This document shows, piece by piece, positions 46,043 to 58,154 of a stretch of 64,000 nt of DNA. The stretch is from Adenophora triphylla var. japonica (taxonomy: Eukaryota; Streptophyta; Magnoliopsida; Asterales; Campanulaceae). Made by a program: the position numbers and the translations under genes. Where the stretch lies: contig JAFEMH010002577.1 of NCBI GenBank assembly GCA_022495995.1, forward strand, positions 1 through 64,000, in the 5' to 3' direction. The notes below the pieces were generated by a model. It was given only the letters and a program-made list of their open reading frames with translations, made no database searches and had not been told where the DNA came from. Within the stretch, counting starts at the first letter, position 1, and every line of letters begins with the position of its first letter.

Positions 46043-48100
46043 TCGTTAACATGCCTTTAGTATTCATGATCAATTCATGAGTACTTCACATTACTAACCT
46101 ATCGTCTATATAAAGACAGGCAATTACAAATGATTCAGATATTCCTTTAATGTAGACACACTTGTCACATTCATTTATTTTGAATACATTTGACAACATT
46201 GTTCGATCAAACTTCTCATGTCATTATTTAGGTGCTTGTTTTAGTCCATACAACGACATTAAATTTTACACACCTTTTTTATTTTTACCAAGAACAATGA
46301 ACCTTTCAGGTAGTCCCATGTAAATCTTTTATTCTAGCTCTCCATTCAAGAAACCTATTTTCACATAAATTTGATGTATCTTAAGGTTATGCACTGCAGC
46401 AATTGCAATGAGAACACCAATGGACATGATTCTTGTGACAAGGGAATATGTATCGAAGAAATCATATCCTTCATTTTGCCTAAACTCTTTGGCTACCATC
46501 CGGGCTTTATACTTATCAATAGATCAATATGCCTTATACTTTCTTTTAAGGATCTACTTGTAACCCAACGGTTTGCATCCTGGAAGGAGATCAACCAACT
46601 CCCAAATATTATTATGCATAATAAACTCTATTTCATTGTTAATTGCTTCTTTTCAGAACGTACCATCCGGACTAGATAAAACTTCTTTAATAATAGTTGG
46701 ATCGTTTTCTAACATATATGATAGAAAATCATGATCAATTTTTTTTTTCCACTTTTGCTCTCTTACTACGTCTAGGTCCTTCATCTTCTTCTTGAGATGG
46801 ACAACTTCTAGCTTCATAAAATCTCTTATAGAACTTGCATCTTTCATTTCTTTAGTAGGAAATATATTCTCAATGAATGACGTGTTCCTTGATTCTATAG
46901 TCATTCTTTCATTCATATATGGAATGTACGACTTGTGCACTACAAAACGATAGGCACTGCTACTACCTGCATATCCAATGAAAATGCAGTCAATCGTCTT
47001 TGGTCTGATCTTAACTTGCTTTAGCTTAGGTACTCCAACCTTATCTAGAAACCCACACACTTTAAGTTATTTATAACACGGCTTAAGATTATGCCATAAT
47101 TCGTAAGAACTCTTATCATTTCATTTCTTATGTATCTTATTAAGAATGTAGTTGGATGAGAGTATGACTTCCCCGCAAAAATTATCGGGTAAGCAAAGCT
47201 TATTAAAATTACATTCATCATCTCCTTAAAAGTATGATTCTTGCGTTCATCTACTCTGTTAGACTGGGGTGCATATTGTGCTATAGTTTGATGAATTATG
47301 CCAGATTCCCAGCATATATCTTCAAACGTAGCAACATATTATCCTCCCATATCACTTTGAATCTTCTTAATTTTTACATTAAGTTGATTCTCAACTTTAT
47401 TCTTATAAGTTTGGAAAGCCATCAAGGCTTCATCCTTTCTTTCCACCTCGACTTTGCACATACTTTAGATCACAAATATTTGTGTGAACTAATTCAAGAG
47501 GTGTCCTGTTTCTTATTACCGAGTGAAATGATGTCTTAGTCATTTTTGCTTCAATGCAAATTTTACACTTGACAGTTGAATCAAATTTAGCCATAGGAAT
47601 TAGTTCTTGATTCACCAACTTCTTAAATGTGTTAAAATTTATGTCTCCTAATATATCATGCCATAAATTATGACTATCCAATAAGTAAACATAAGAAACA
47701 CTGTTATTCTTCACTTCTGGGTGATAAACATTCATTACATTGATCTTGAAAAGGCCTTTATCAAGGTACCATTTTCCAAGGAACATACCATTCTTGGTCA
47801 ATACAAACTTATCTGACTAAAACACAAGTCTAAATCCATCCTTGCTCAAAAGCGATCCGGAAACCAGGGTCTTGTGAATGTATGATACATGCAGCACATC
47901 CACGAGAGTAAGTTCTTTGCTGAAGTCAAAATCTTCAGCATAACCTTTTCAAGTCATGACATTGGAAATAGCAGAGTTTCCCATGTACACGTTCCTTCCA
48001 TTGATGAGAGTGTAGGATGAGAAGCTCTCCTTATCAGTGCATATATGGCGATTAGCTATAATGTCTATCTACCATTATCTTGGGTTGTCATCCAACTTCG
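46043..48100 (-). pseudogene. Copia pol: protease tail, integrase and RT N-terminal part
   Basis: Minus-strand order: LWHDILGDINFNTFKKLV (about 47665, the GAG-pre-integrase motif), KCKICIEAKMTKTSF (about 47560, zinc-binding CxxC), APQSNRVDERKN-like (about 47275) and the integrase tail VKIRPKTIDCIFIGYAG (about 46980). RT motifs follow: GYKWILKRKYKA (about 46545), DKYKARMVAKEF (about 46510), LMSLYGLKQAPK (about 46220) and CLYIDDRL (about 46110; the YVDD box is YIDD here). Stops and frameshifts occur throughout. The RT is cut at 46043 by the second Athila-type insertion. Confidence 0.88.
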
Positions 48101-48109
48101 CTAAGTTGG

Positions 48110-48595
48110 CTTCAAACACCATTGCTTCTAAATCAAGCCCATTCAACGTTTCAATGATATTGGATTGATTTCTAGAGGCGGTCTCTTGAATCTTAAATAC
48201 CCGTTCCAAAGAGTTTCACAACTCTTTGGCCATCTCCACAAGATAGTGCTCTCGGTAAATGACATCATTTAGCCCGCTCAATATATTCATTCTACATATG
48301 AGATTATTTTGATCCCCTGCCTCCTCTTTGTCTATCCGCCTAAGCGGATCGAGATCATCATCCTGGATAGCAGGAGTGTACTCTTCCAAGAACTTCTGCA
48401 AAATGAGGGTGGTCAAAATGAAAAATATCTTTTGTCGCCAACTTTTGAAATCCACCCCTTCGAGCTTCGCTAATTACTTGCCAAGTGCTGGATAAGACAG
48501 AGCAGGAGCAGGTGCAACAATCTGGTTCGTTGCAATAGACTGTTGACGGGGTGCAGCCGCGGATGACCGAGAAGTTTTATTTTCAGTTGTCATTT
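48110..48595 (-). pseudogene. Copia gag N-terminal part
   Basis: The minus strand starts at ATG 48593 (MTTENKTSRSS...). After one stop (48474-48476) it continues LEGVDFKSWRQKIFFILTTL, LICRMNILSGLNDVIY and LVEMAKEL. This is the copia gag start domain (DUF4219/UBN2 type), in the form often seen in the Tork group. A stop after MAKEL (48216-48218) is followed by more gag-like sequence. No zinc knuckle was found. Confidence 0.8.
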
Positions 48596-48629
48596 CTTAA
48601 GAAAACGTACAATTATTTCTTACAATTAT

Positions 48630-48970
48630 TAAGAAAATTAACAGAAATTCAAAAAGGCTTTATTAAAAGAAATAACTATAAATAAATAAAAAATGGGAAT
48701 ATGGAAAGTCGAACTGTCATTATGGGGGGCTATTTATAGTTTATAAAGTGTCACAGGTACCTTTGCGGAATAGGCACAATTCTGCCATTGAGCCATGAAC
48801 TCAAAAAGTTTAAGGCTTCATACCTCCCAACGACCGATGCTAAGTGCAAAATGCGTACTAAAATGCCTAATGCGTTCTTTGCGGGCTGCGAGTGGTGCTT
48901 CGCATTATCCTTGCAGATCTGATTGAGCTAGCTAGAAGATAGCCTAATTGGCCAATAGGTTTACCCAAGG
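48630..48970 (-). repeat. 5' LTR remnant of the copia element
   Basis: It shares blocks with 32075-34255 in the same order but is much shorter and lacks about 275 bases between the AATGGGAATAxGGA and TATTTATAG blocks. No TGGTATCAGAGC primer site is present at its inner edge. The outer end is approximate. Confidence 0.55.
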
Positions 48971-49730
48971 AGTGAAGAATTTGATGACTCATAATTGGAT
49001 GGATACAATTAAATACATTCATAACTTTTCTTGTTAAAGGAATGTGGGATATATGGCTTTTCATATTCCTAACTTTTCAAAAACCCATTTCAAGTTGCAA
49101 TTATTCTACATTAGTTTCTCATTCACCTGAAATTTATTTTGAGAAAGTAAATACATTTTCTTAATCTACACATTACATAAATTTTAATTTTGAAACTTAT
49201 TTCCATTTTCTATAAAATCAAAACACTTTAAATTTTGGTCAAACTTAGGTCAAACCTACATTTTCAACCAATTTCCAACAATTTTTAAAACAAAACAAAT
49301 TAAAATAAAGCTTTCATTTTTGGATGGTGAACTATTGCATTGCACCGTGGTTTTTTCTTTTTCATGTAAGTTGGTGTATTGCCATGATGACATGATATTT
49401 TAGTTCGTCATCCGAAATTTAAAAGATCTGTCACCTCTATAGTTGAATGCTTCTGGATTTCCTATGATTGTTTTTTTTAAAAAAACTTTGATTGTAAATG
49501 TAGTTGGCTTTGCGTTGTTGTGTTTTTTTTTTGGCAAATGGTCGTTTTGAATACAGGAATTATATTGGGAGAAATATTGTGGGATTAAAACAATTAAAAA
49601 GTTATGTTTTGGGTTTAGATTACAACATGTGAAAACGGGTTTTTTCTAGCACTTAAAAAATGGGTTTTTCAAAACGCACTCTTATCATTCGTAAATATCA
49701 GTGATAATATTATAAAGTGTCAACTATTTT
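48971..49730. other. AT-rich intergenic DNA
   Basis: No gene or clear element. It may include the outer copia LTR edge. Confidence 0.4.
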
Positions 49731-49784
49731 GATGTAAACGCAGCGGGAATCAACAAGATAAATGAACAATTCAAGGGAACGTTC

Positions 49785-51355
49785 TATTAGAATAATGAGG
49801 GTTAGACGAAGTCAATCAAACATGGAAGAGAGGAATTGAATTGAATGACTCAATTGATTATGATGCTAGAGATACATATTTATAGGATTACAATGAGAAG
49901 GTAATCTCCTAGAAGGAGAAGGTTTCTAATCTAATACAAAGCCTAGAAGGAGAAGGTTTCTAATTTAATACAAAGATTGTGTTTCCTAATCTAATACAAT
50001 GATTGTGTTTCCTAATCTATATATAACAATACATACTTGAATATAATATAATGATATTATATTCCTAATATGCTCCCGCAAGATGGACGACCGATAGGGG
50101 AGTCCAATCTTGGACATAATTACATGAAGACTTGTTGTTGCCGAAGACTTTGATGTTGCGGAAGATTTTGCTGTTGCTGAAGCTATGACTGAGTTTGCAC
50201 GGCCGTGCCAATTTGTACGCATGGTCGTGCGGCCATTGTTGACTCTGTTTTTTTGAATTACATCGTGATGACGATAATTTTACGTTGCAATGAAGAGGAA
50301 TTTTGTGTCTCATCGATGATTTTTTGTCTCGACAATGAATTGGGTTTGAGGTTTATTTTACGTCGTAACGACGAGGAATTTTGTGTCTCATCGACTACGC
50401 CTCAACGACGATTTTATGTCTCGATAACGAATTGGGTTTGAGGTTTGTTTTACGTCTCAAGGACGAATTTGGTTTGGGTTTTGTTTTACGTCTCAAGGAC
50501 GACTTTGGTTTGGGTTTTGTTTTACGTCACAAGGACGATTTTGGTGTGGGTTTTTCAAAGGGAGGTTGAGTGAAGAGGAGAAAAAAAAGATATTCAACGT
50601 TACATTGAGATAAAAAAAATATGAGGGGGAGAAATAATACTCAACGTTACATTGAGATTAAAAAATTATAAGGGGGAGAAATAATACCCAACGTTACATT
50701 GAGATAAGAGAAAAAATTTAAGAGAAAAAAGAAAAAAAATTGAAGGGGAAAAATTTGAGCCGAGGGGGTTTAATAACAGAAGAAAAGAAAAGTTTAGGGT
50801 GGTGTGGTTATTGCTTCTAGGGAGTTTGGTGCGGCTTGTGTTGCTGTTGCTGCTGGTTGTTATTATTTTTTTTTTTTTGGCTAAGGATTTTGAAGGTGGC
50901 GGTGGGAAGGGGTACGGCTTGGTGGGGTTTGCCGAGGTTGATTGTGTTTGAGGGTGATGTGGGGCGGTGGTGTAGGAGGTAGAGAGGGTTATAGTTTCGG
51001 CCAAGGGTTTTTCCGCTAGGTTTCTCGAAGAAGTTCTTCTATGGATCTAAGCTCTGATACCATATTAGAATGAAGGATGATAGACGAAGTCAATTCATAC
51101 ATGGAGAGAGAGAGAGAGAATTGATATGAATGACTCAATTGATTATGATGCTAGAGATACATATTTATAGGATTACAATGAGGAGGTAATCTCCTAGAAG
51201 GAGAAGGTTTCTAATCTAATACAAAGCCTAGAAGGAGAAGGTTTCTAATCTAATACAAAGATTGTGTTTCCTAATCTAATACAAGGATTATGTTTCCTAA
51301 TCTATATAAAACAATATATACTTGAATATAATATAATGATATTATATTCCTAATA
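49785..51355 (-). mobile_element. TRIM-like element, intact borders
   Basis: Two LTRs (49785-50070, 286 bases; 51063-51355, 293 bases) of the same family as the 16229 composite. A perfect primer site GCTCTGATACCA (51051-51062, minus TGGTATCAGAGC), a polypurine tract GCTCCCGCAAG (50072-50082, reverse) and an exact CGTTC target duplication (49780-49784 and 51356-51360) complete it. Termini are TATTAG...CTAATA. There is no coding capacity. Confidence 0.92.
50071..51050 (-). other. TRIM internal region with CAAGGACGA-type repeats
   Basis: Non-coding. At 50265-50545 a unit of roughly 30-50 bases containing TTTTACGTC(T/A)CAAGGACGA and TTGGTTTGGGTTTTG is repeated about six times. At 50590-50710 a CAACGTTACATTGAGAT phrase occurs three times. 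The Leu/Lys/Asp-rich open frame (50381-50569) is a product of the repeat. GCACGGCCGTGC occurs at 50197. Confidence 0.7.
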
Positions 51356-51800
51356 CGTTCGACCTTAATTCGAATACACGAACAAAGGATTTGATAAGAA
51401 ATCAATCAGATCTCTTCAGCAAGCCAATTAAGACTTAAAGGTTGAAAACCCAAATTGCTAAGCAATCGTAAATTGATAATAATAAAGTTGATTGTAAACA
51501 ATAACAAAGAAAGTATTTATACTACCTAGAAAAGCTGAAAAACCTAATTAAAACGGAATTAAAAAAACACCAAATATATCCCCAAGTAATTGTTTAAGAC
51601 TCCTATTTGAAAAAGGAAACAAAACTTCAATTCTCGACTTGCACGGCCGAGTTCCCAATTCCGCACGGCCGTGCACTTCCTTGCACGACCGGGTCACCAA
51701 ATCTGCACGGTCGTGCACTGCCTGTTCCAAAACTCCTTTTTCTTGTCTCGCTCTTATGGCTTCCATCCGGTGCTCACCACCCTTGGTACAACCCCAATAG

Positions 51801-52195
51801 TCAAGTTTCTTTACCAACCTTGTCCTCTTATGGCGCCTCTAATGGCAATAACCATATTTATTGATGACACAACCATATTTGTCGTCACACCCTAGCACCA
51901 CCATCCTTGGCCTCCTCTATCCTCAACCCAAGTTGCATCACTACCCTTGACCTCTTATGATCTCCACTCACCGCCTAGTCAACAACCTGTTATACCACAT
52001 GATCCTTATGTTTAAAACCATGTCTCACAACCTACCTTACAACGTGTCTCACAACTTGCCTAACATTCTGTCTAGCATCCACTTTCATATCTACACTCTG
52101 CAGCACAACATATGCCACTACTACACCCGCTCGATAGGGCTCGGTTCATCTAATCACTTTTCAATATTGGACTTCTAAAAGGATCGTCCATATTG
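51801..52195 (+). other. Internal-region remnant of a plus-strand TRIM-related element
   Basis: C- and A-rich non-coding sequence that ends ATCGTCCATATTGCGGGAG, a polypurine tract like those of the TRIM family (minus CTTGCGGGAGCA). The left LTR and primer site are missing. Confidence 0.45.
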
Positions 52196-52455
52196 CGGGA
52201 GAATATAAGAAATATATTTGGATATATTTTATTTTTAAAGATTCTGCTATATCTTGTATTAGTTACGTTTCTAATTGAATTCCTATTGTATAGTTTCCTT
52301 ATTTGATATATTTATAAATAGCTTGGAAAAGCAATTCTCCACTTTTATAAATATTTACCTCTTGTTATTAATAAAACTGAGTCATTAATATCAATTCTTT
52401 CTGTCTCTTTCATATATAAATTGACTTCTTATAAAAATAATTTATTCTATTAGTA
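52196..52455 (+). repeat. LTR related to the TRIM family, plus orientation
   Basis: After the purine tract, AGAATATAAGAAATATATTTGG starts an LTR-like stretch. Its end, CTGAGTCATTAATATCAATTCTTTCTGTCTC...AAATTGACTTCTT, is clearly homologous to the reverse complement of the TRIM LTR near 51090-51135. A TATA-like TTTATAAATAGC lies at 52311-52322. The exact right end is not fixed. Confidence 0.55.
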
Positions 52456-52589
52456 AAAACTAGTTATTAATAAAAAAAATTGGGAGGCCATAAGAAAGTA
52501 TATCAAATGTAGAATCTCTAGATGAAGGTCAACTATGAATGGTTCAGACGTAGTATACATTTAATACATTTTACTCCGTCCCTCTTAAT

Positions 52590-52799
52590 CAGTGGCGAAG
52601 TCAGAATCTTAGGGAAAAGGGGGTCAATTTATAAATATAGTGAAAATTTTATTTTGTATCAAGGGGATAAGATTATAAAAATATACATTTTTACCTTATA
52701 TACAAAATATATTTACAATAATAACACTAATAATTTTTTAATTTTTTTAAAACATGGGGGTCGGCCGACCCCCTTAGCCTCTTCCAAGCCTCGCCACTG
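52590..52799. mobile_element. hAT-type MITE
   Basis: Inverted termini CAGTGGCGAAG / CCTCGCCACTG and an exact 8-bp target duplication CTCTTAAT (52582-52589 and 52800-52807). 210 bases, AT-rich core with GGGGGTCGGCCGACCCCC near 52755, no coding capacity. Confidence 0.9.
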
Positions 52800-52807
52800 C
52801 TCTTAAT

Positions 52808-53740
52808 AACAGCCAACAACATTATTAAGAAAAAATTACACTAAAGTACAAACACCAAATAAAAATTATAATCCAAGAATTTCTAGGTATTAAAATATAT
52901 TTTACACTAAAGTAGAACCAGAATTAAAAATGTCACCCACAAATTATTGTCGGACAACCATCCATATCCATGCATCTACCTCCAGTCCACAATTTTAGTT
53001 ATATTATACCATTACATATACTTATATAAATATTCCTTTCATTTTTCTTTTTGTCTACCACCTTCTTTCCATAGACAACAATTTGGTTAGCTAATTATAT
53101 GGTTCTCATCCTTTAATCATCAGCTTAACTTTGTTAATTATTCTTATTTTGCCTCATGGTCTTTTTTATAATGGCTACTGTCGGATGGGATTAAATTCAT
53201 TTAGCAAAGTATAATTAATTATATAGATTTTATGTATTACAAAAGATGAATGATTACGTACATAAAATTCCTTAATAATCTCATCATATTGTATCAAAAA
53301 TCTAAGTGTGAACTTATTGTACGATCAAGAAGGATTTAATAACTTCTCCAAAAATTAGAGAGTTTTATTGAGACAAAAAATTCAATTTTATTTTGGGACA
53401 AAGTTGTTTAAAATTTAAATATTTATTTAGGAACGGAGGAAATACCACTTATTTTAAATTTAAAGTGAGCTGTAATTCAAGTTGTTGGTAGTGCACGCCA
53501 ACGCCAAGATCGAAATAATATGTGATTTATTAGGTGTACGCTAATGACGGAATTAATGGGGCAATTTATATAATCATAATTCATACAGTATTATAAGTAA
53601 TTATCTTGGTATGACAAACAGGATGATGGTTAAGTTTAGGACAAGTTTACTACCACCTAATGATTGCACGTTTGCAAATGCAATTGCAAATATCCTACTA
53701 GCAAGCATATGTTTCTCAATGTCTTACGTGTAACAACAGG
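52808..53740. other. AT-rich intergenic DNA
   Basis: No gene recognised. A decayed MITE end (GGAACGGAGGAAATA) lies near 53431 and GGAGGGAGTAATA near 53741. Confidence 0.45.
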
Positions 53741-53745
53741 AGGGA

Positions 53746-55164
53746 GTAATAAAACAAAAGATGATAGACGAAGTAAATTCATTAATGGAGAAATAGAGAG
53801 AGAAAATTAATATAAATAACCCAAATTTTATTAATAACATTGTATAAATATATATATAACCTAGAAATCAATAATTAATGAAATATATAATTATAAAAGT
53901 ACAAGTAATACTATTACAATAAGAAAACTATTGCAATAATAAAACATAATATATGATAGTGATTTATTATATATTTATCATGTCCCTGCAAGATGTACGA
54001 CTGATATTAGAGTGTAATTTTGGACACAATTTCATTAAGTTAAGCTTGGTGAAGCAGCGTTGTGAATATGTCATCGAATTGATCTTTGTTGTTTATTTTA
54101 CATCGTAATAACAAGAATTTTACATCGTAATAACAAGAATTTTACATCGCAATGACAAGAATATAAGGAGAAAAGGTAATAATGGGTAAGCGTAAAAATA
54201 TTGTACAATTACTATTTTACTGCGCGATTACGATAATTTTACGTCGCAATAACGATGATTTTACGTTGAAATAACAATAATTTTGTGTTGCAATTACGAT
54301 AATTTTACGTCGCAATAACGATGATTTTACGTCGCAATGACGAAAATTTTACGTCGTGACGACGGTTTTTTTATTCGAATTTAGGGAGGGTTTCGGCTGT
54401 GAAAGCAATAATAAGTGAAAAATTTAAGAAGGAGAAAATTTACGAAGGGGAGAAATAATACATAACGTGACATTGAAATAAGTGAAAAATTTAAAGAGAA
54501 TAAGTATTAAGGGAAGAAGATTAAATTAAAAAATTTAGAAAGATAGAAGAGATCGATCAATTTGAGAAATATAGTTCATTTGAGATAAATAATTTAATAA
54601 AATAATTTGAGAGAAAATAAATTAGGAGAAGTATTTGAATTGGAAGAAGAGAGTTAAGAAAAATAAAGAGAAGTACCTTTAGAAAGTTAGGATTAAAAAA
54701 AAAAGTAGAATAAAGGCATAAGAATTTAGTGGTTCGACCATTGGAGGAGAAAATGTTTAATGGTTCGGCCATATAGGAGAAGAAGTATTGAAAGATTAAG
54801 AAAAAGAAGACGAACAGGGAGGGAGAGAAACGATTGGTAGAGTGGCGGAAGCGAATGGTGGTGGGTTTGGTTAAGAATTTTCATTATGGATCTATGCTCT
54901 GATAGTATAATAGAATAAAGGATAATAGACAAAGTCAATTCATACATAAAGAGATAGAGAGAGAGAGAGAGAATTAATATAAATGACTCAAATTTTATCA
55001 ATAACATTGTATAAATATATATACAAAGTAGAACCATTAATTAAGAAAATATATAATTGCAAAAGGTGAAGTGATACTATTACAATAACGAATTATAATA
55101 ATAAGGAAACTATTATAATAATGAAATATAATATATGATTGTGATTTGATATATCTCTCTGTCA
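53746..55164 (-). mobile_element. Diverged TRIM-like element
   Basis: Two LTR-like regions (about 53746-53980 and 54908-55164) share GATGATAGAC/GATAATAGAC(A/G)AAGT, ATAACATTGTATAAATATATAT and a conserved end. A primer-site-like GCTCTGATAGTA lies at 54896-54907 and a polypurine tract TGTCCCTGCAAG (reverse) at 53981. The left LTR ends in CA (TG on the minus strand), so this copy has a more usual terminus than the other TRIMs. No target duplication could be matched. Confidence 0.7.
53981..54895 (-). other. Internal region of the diverged TRIM with TTTTACGTCGCAATAACGA repeat
   Basis: Non-coding. At 54090-54370 units of 15-22 bases built on TTTTAC(G/A)TCGCAATAACGA(T/A) are repeated about nine times. 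Purine-rich sequence follows to the primer-site-like motif. Confidence 0.7.
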
Positions 55165-55598
55165 TGTCATGGATGAATAGTTTAGGGAGCTTAATTGTAA
55201 CATGCGTGTGACACTTAGTTTTTTCAAACCTGGGTAATCTTGATATTTAATTTATTCGTAAAATTCGATGAGTGTGTTTGCAAGAATACACATCTGAGTA
55301 AAGATTTTGATTTGTTGATGTCAAAACGCACAAAAATGACCTAATTAAAGAGAATTTTCAAGAGCAGAGATTCTGAGAGAAACTATATTTCGTTCAAACA
55401 ACTAAAACACTAAAAAACTGATCCATTAATTCTAACTATATTTAATTTATTGGTTTTTTGTATGTGCTTTTTTTTGTTTTGCTATATGGTTGTCACTCTC
55501 CCAAATCAATCTGACCCTTCAAAATACACACATCTCCCACTTGTCTGAAACCTCCTTTTCTCCATCGTCTCTTTCTCTCTACTTTCTGCCATTGTTAC
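55165..55598. other. Intergenic DNA
   Basis: No gene or recognised element between the TRIM and the Tekay-like LTR. Confidence 0.45.
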
Positions 55599-57922
55599 TG
55601 TTATAACCCTATATTTATATTTAGTTATTAAATATTATTTCTTTTAATTAATTAGTTGTGTTATTTAATTAATTAAGTTATTTAATAATTGAATTATCTT
55701 TCCTAGATGGACTATGATTATTGGGCTTAGTTTACTAAACTTGGTTTACCTTTTTGGGTTGGACTTTACTTACCTTGTGGGCTTAGGAAATTAGAAAACC
55801 CAATTAAATATACCTCTTTAAACCTTGAGCTTCTTGAGTTCTTTTAACGGATGGAAGCCTCTTGATTTTTAAACGGACAAAAGGATTAATTGAGGGAGCC
55901 GAGTAGACAGAGGAAGCGGAATAAAGAGAGAGCCACATAGAGAGAGAGAACGGGCAGTGGAGTGAGCAGCGCTAAGCAGGAACCGTGAGAGAGAAGGAGG
56001 AAGCTTCTTCGTGTGATTCAAGGCTCAAACCAAGGTAAGAACCAATTCCTATTGTTCTATTCTTAAACCTAAACTATAGAAAACCCTAAAACCTTGTATT
56101 GATTAGAGTTTATCATGATGATGATGAATAATTGGATTGAAGCTAAGACTACTATGTTGAGAAGTAACCTCAATTGTAAACCTAATAATTAAGAATAATG
56201 ATTAGGATTTATTCATAGAATTAAGGTTTGGAGGTGTGTGTTGTATGTGTGCCGTGTGAGTGTGTTTCGTGTGTGTGTATGGTATGTGCATCGTGTGTGT
56301 GTGTTGTGTTTGCAGTGTGTGTGCGTGTGTTCCTGCTGTGTGCATGTGTGTGTTGCTGTCGTGTGTGTGGGTGTGTGGTGGCAGCCGTATGAGTGTGTGT
56401 TAGGGTTAGTGTGTGTGTGTATTAGGGTTAGTATGTGTTCGTGTGTGTTTGTGTGTGCTAGAAAAGGTGTGTTTAGTGTGTGTGTAAGTTAGATTGAGAA
56501 GAGATATTAAAAGTTTGAACCTAGAAACCCTAGAATGAAATTAGTTAACATAAAAGGATAAAAGAGAAACCTTTAGAGGAGTTAAAGGAGAATAGCTCTT
56601 AGGTCAATAAGACTACTGAAGATAGTTTATAGGTTAAGTAATTAGGATTTACTTTTACCCTAAGAGAACCATTTGCATGATTGTAGATTCGTGCGAGGAA
56701 TCGTTGCAAGGAAAGTGCAAGCAAACGAGGTAAGGGATTATGCATCGTTAAGTTAATTGATTTTCGCTCCGTTTCATTATTTAGGCTTCTGCATATTTCT
56801 TGGCGATGTAAGTTCCTTTGATACGTAAAAGCTGACCTCGCGTCAGTATTTGTTTTGACTCCCTTGTTTATCGTTATTTGCTAATCTTTTGTTGTTCGTT
56901 TGCTGAATCCTTCTTTGGTTTCGTAAATACGGAATTTTTTTTATCGTTGTGAAAGTTCGTATTTTGTATAAAATGAGTTTTGATATGATATGGTTTTGTG
57001 TTCCATCAATGATCACTAAGTTAGACAACCTGCTTCGGCGGGGTATATTTGATATTTGGCCTTCGGGCAAACTTAGTTCACTTCTTCAAATTAGTGGTGC
57101 GGTGTTCCGAATACACTGTTTAGGACTCTGCGGAGTCATTTTTGTTCCATTGTGGAATTTTGTTTGATAAGGTCAGTGGACCACTTTTGTAATCATGATG
57201 TCTTTGAATGATTTGATTAACTACAGCTGGTATGGGACGGTTGTAGATAACTAGATCACTCGAGTTAGCTTTGTTCAGCTTACCAGTCCTTTGAAATTCC
57301 TAAAAATATGTGAGTGGTTTAGTTAGTTAAAACTGGTATTGGACGGTTTTAAATAAGTAAACAATTCGAGTCAGTTTGATTCGATTTTGCCATCATTTGA
57401 ACCTCCAAAATATTGCCAACTCAATTATTGCAACCGCTGAGATATATTTGAAAGACATGTGGTTTTGAGATTTGATAAATAATTATTTTGAAATTATACG
57501 TTGTTATGTCTTCGATTGTTATTTGGACTTTGTATTTTTCTGATATTCCTTCAGGTCAACTCCTCCTTAGTAACCGGAGGGGTTGTATATAAACTTACTG
57601 GGCATTGTTCCCTCACCATTTCATCCTCTTTTTCTTCCAGGTATTAAATAGGAAGAATATGATTTGGTTCGGGGGGCACTTTATAAGAAGTTCAAGGATT
57701 TGTTTTAGTTCAATTTATTTTAGACTCTTTGGTCAGTTATTTCAGTTATTTGAGAGTTTGTAAGACTTTAAAGATTTTGTTGGGTTTTAGTTACCTTTAT
57801 TTAAATTTGATGTAATGAATATTTATTTGGGATTTATGATATTTCATGGTTTAGAATTCTGAATGGTGACATGTCCATACTTCGGGCCTGTGAAGTTGGG
57901 ACCCAGAGTTTGGGGCGTTACA
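55599..57922 (+). repeat. Tekay-like 5' LTR
   Basis: TGTTATAACCCT...GGGGCGTTACA, 2324 bases, with the typical Tekay tips (TGTAA...CCC / GGGCGTTACA). GT-rich repeat at 56235-56490, and TTAATTAATTAG-type repeats near its start. The Cys/Val open frame at 56238-56492 is a product of the GT repeat. Confidence 0.9.
56235..56490. repeat. GT-rich microsatellite region in the LTR
   Basis: Interrupted GTGTGTGT runs over about 250 bases; the matching part of the 3' LTR (60062-60136) is shorter before it is cut. Confidence 0.9.
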
Positions 57923-57925
57923 GAG

Positions 57926-57937
57926 TGACATCAGAGC
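57926..57937 (+). promoter_or_regulatory. Primer binding site, initiator tRNA-Met type
   Basis: TGACATCAGAGC lies three bases after the 5' LTR. The standard site is TGGTATCAGAGC, so there are two differences. Confidence 0.75.
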
Positions 57938-58154
57938 TTTGGCTTTAGATCTTGAGAGTTTAGAATGTGTGAGGATAAGTTTGATCTGAGCCTTAGGTTT
58001 GACCTCAGTGTCATTCTTGGAGTGTTTAGTGTAAATTGATATGATAAGATTAGTTGCTCATCGGATTATGAAAGTTTATAATGTTTTATTTCTTAGCATG
58101 TCAAAATCTTATCTATTTAGATTTATGACTATTTCCTTTTGCTATTCTAGGCTA

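Larger units (their letters stand above)
32075..49000 (-). mobile_element. Ty1/copia element with three nested insertions
   Basis: On the minus strand: LTR remnant (about 48630-48970), gag (about 48110-48595), integrase and RT (46043-48100), RT end and RNase H (34330-35131, plus 41208-41262), and 3' LTR (about 32075-34255). A hAT element and two Athila-type elements are inserted, each with target duplications, so the outer copia is older than all three. Many stops and frameshifts. The 3' LTR is longer than the 5' LTR copy, which has lost segments and its primer site. Confidence 0.8.
49731..51800 (-). repeat. Possible copia-type LTR interrupted by a TRIM
   Basis: TTTGATGTAAACGCAGCGGGAATC at 49730-49753 resembles the inner end of some plant copia LTRs on the minus strand. 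The flank resumes after the TRIM at 51361 and contains TATTTATACTACC (TATA-like) and four GC-rich boxes GCACGG(C/T)CG(TGC) at 51641-51718. The outer end is not determined and no internal region is present, so it may be a solo LTR. Confidence 0.35.

Noticed and set aside
56238..56492. Cys/Val-rich open frame
   Set aside because: Translation of the GT-rich repeat in the Tekay-like LTR.
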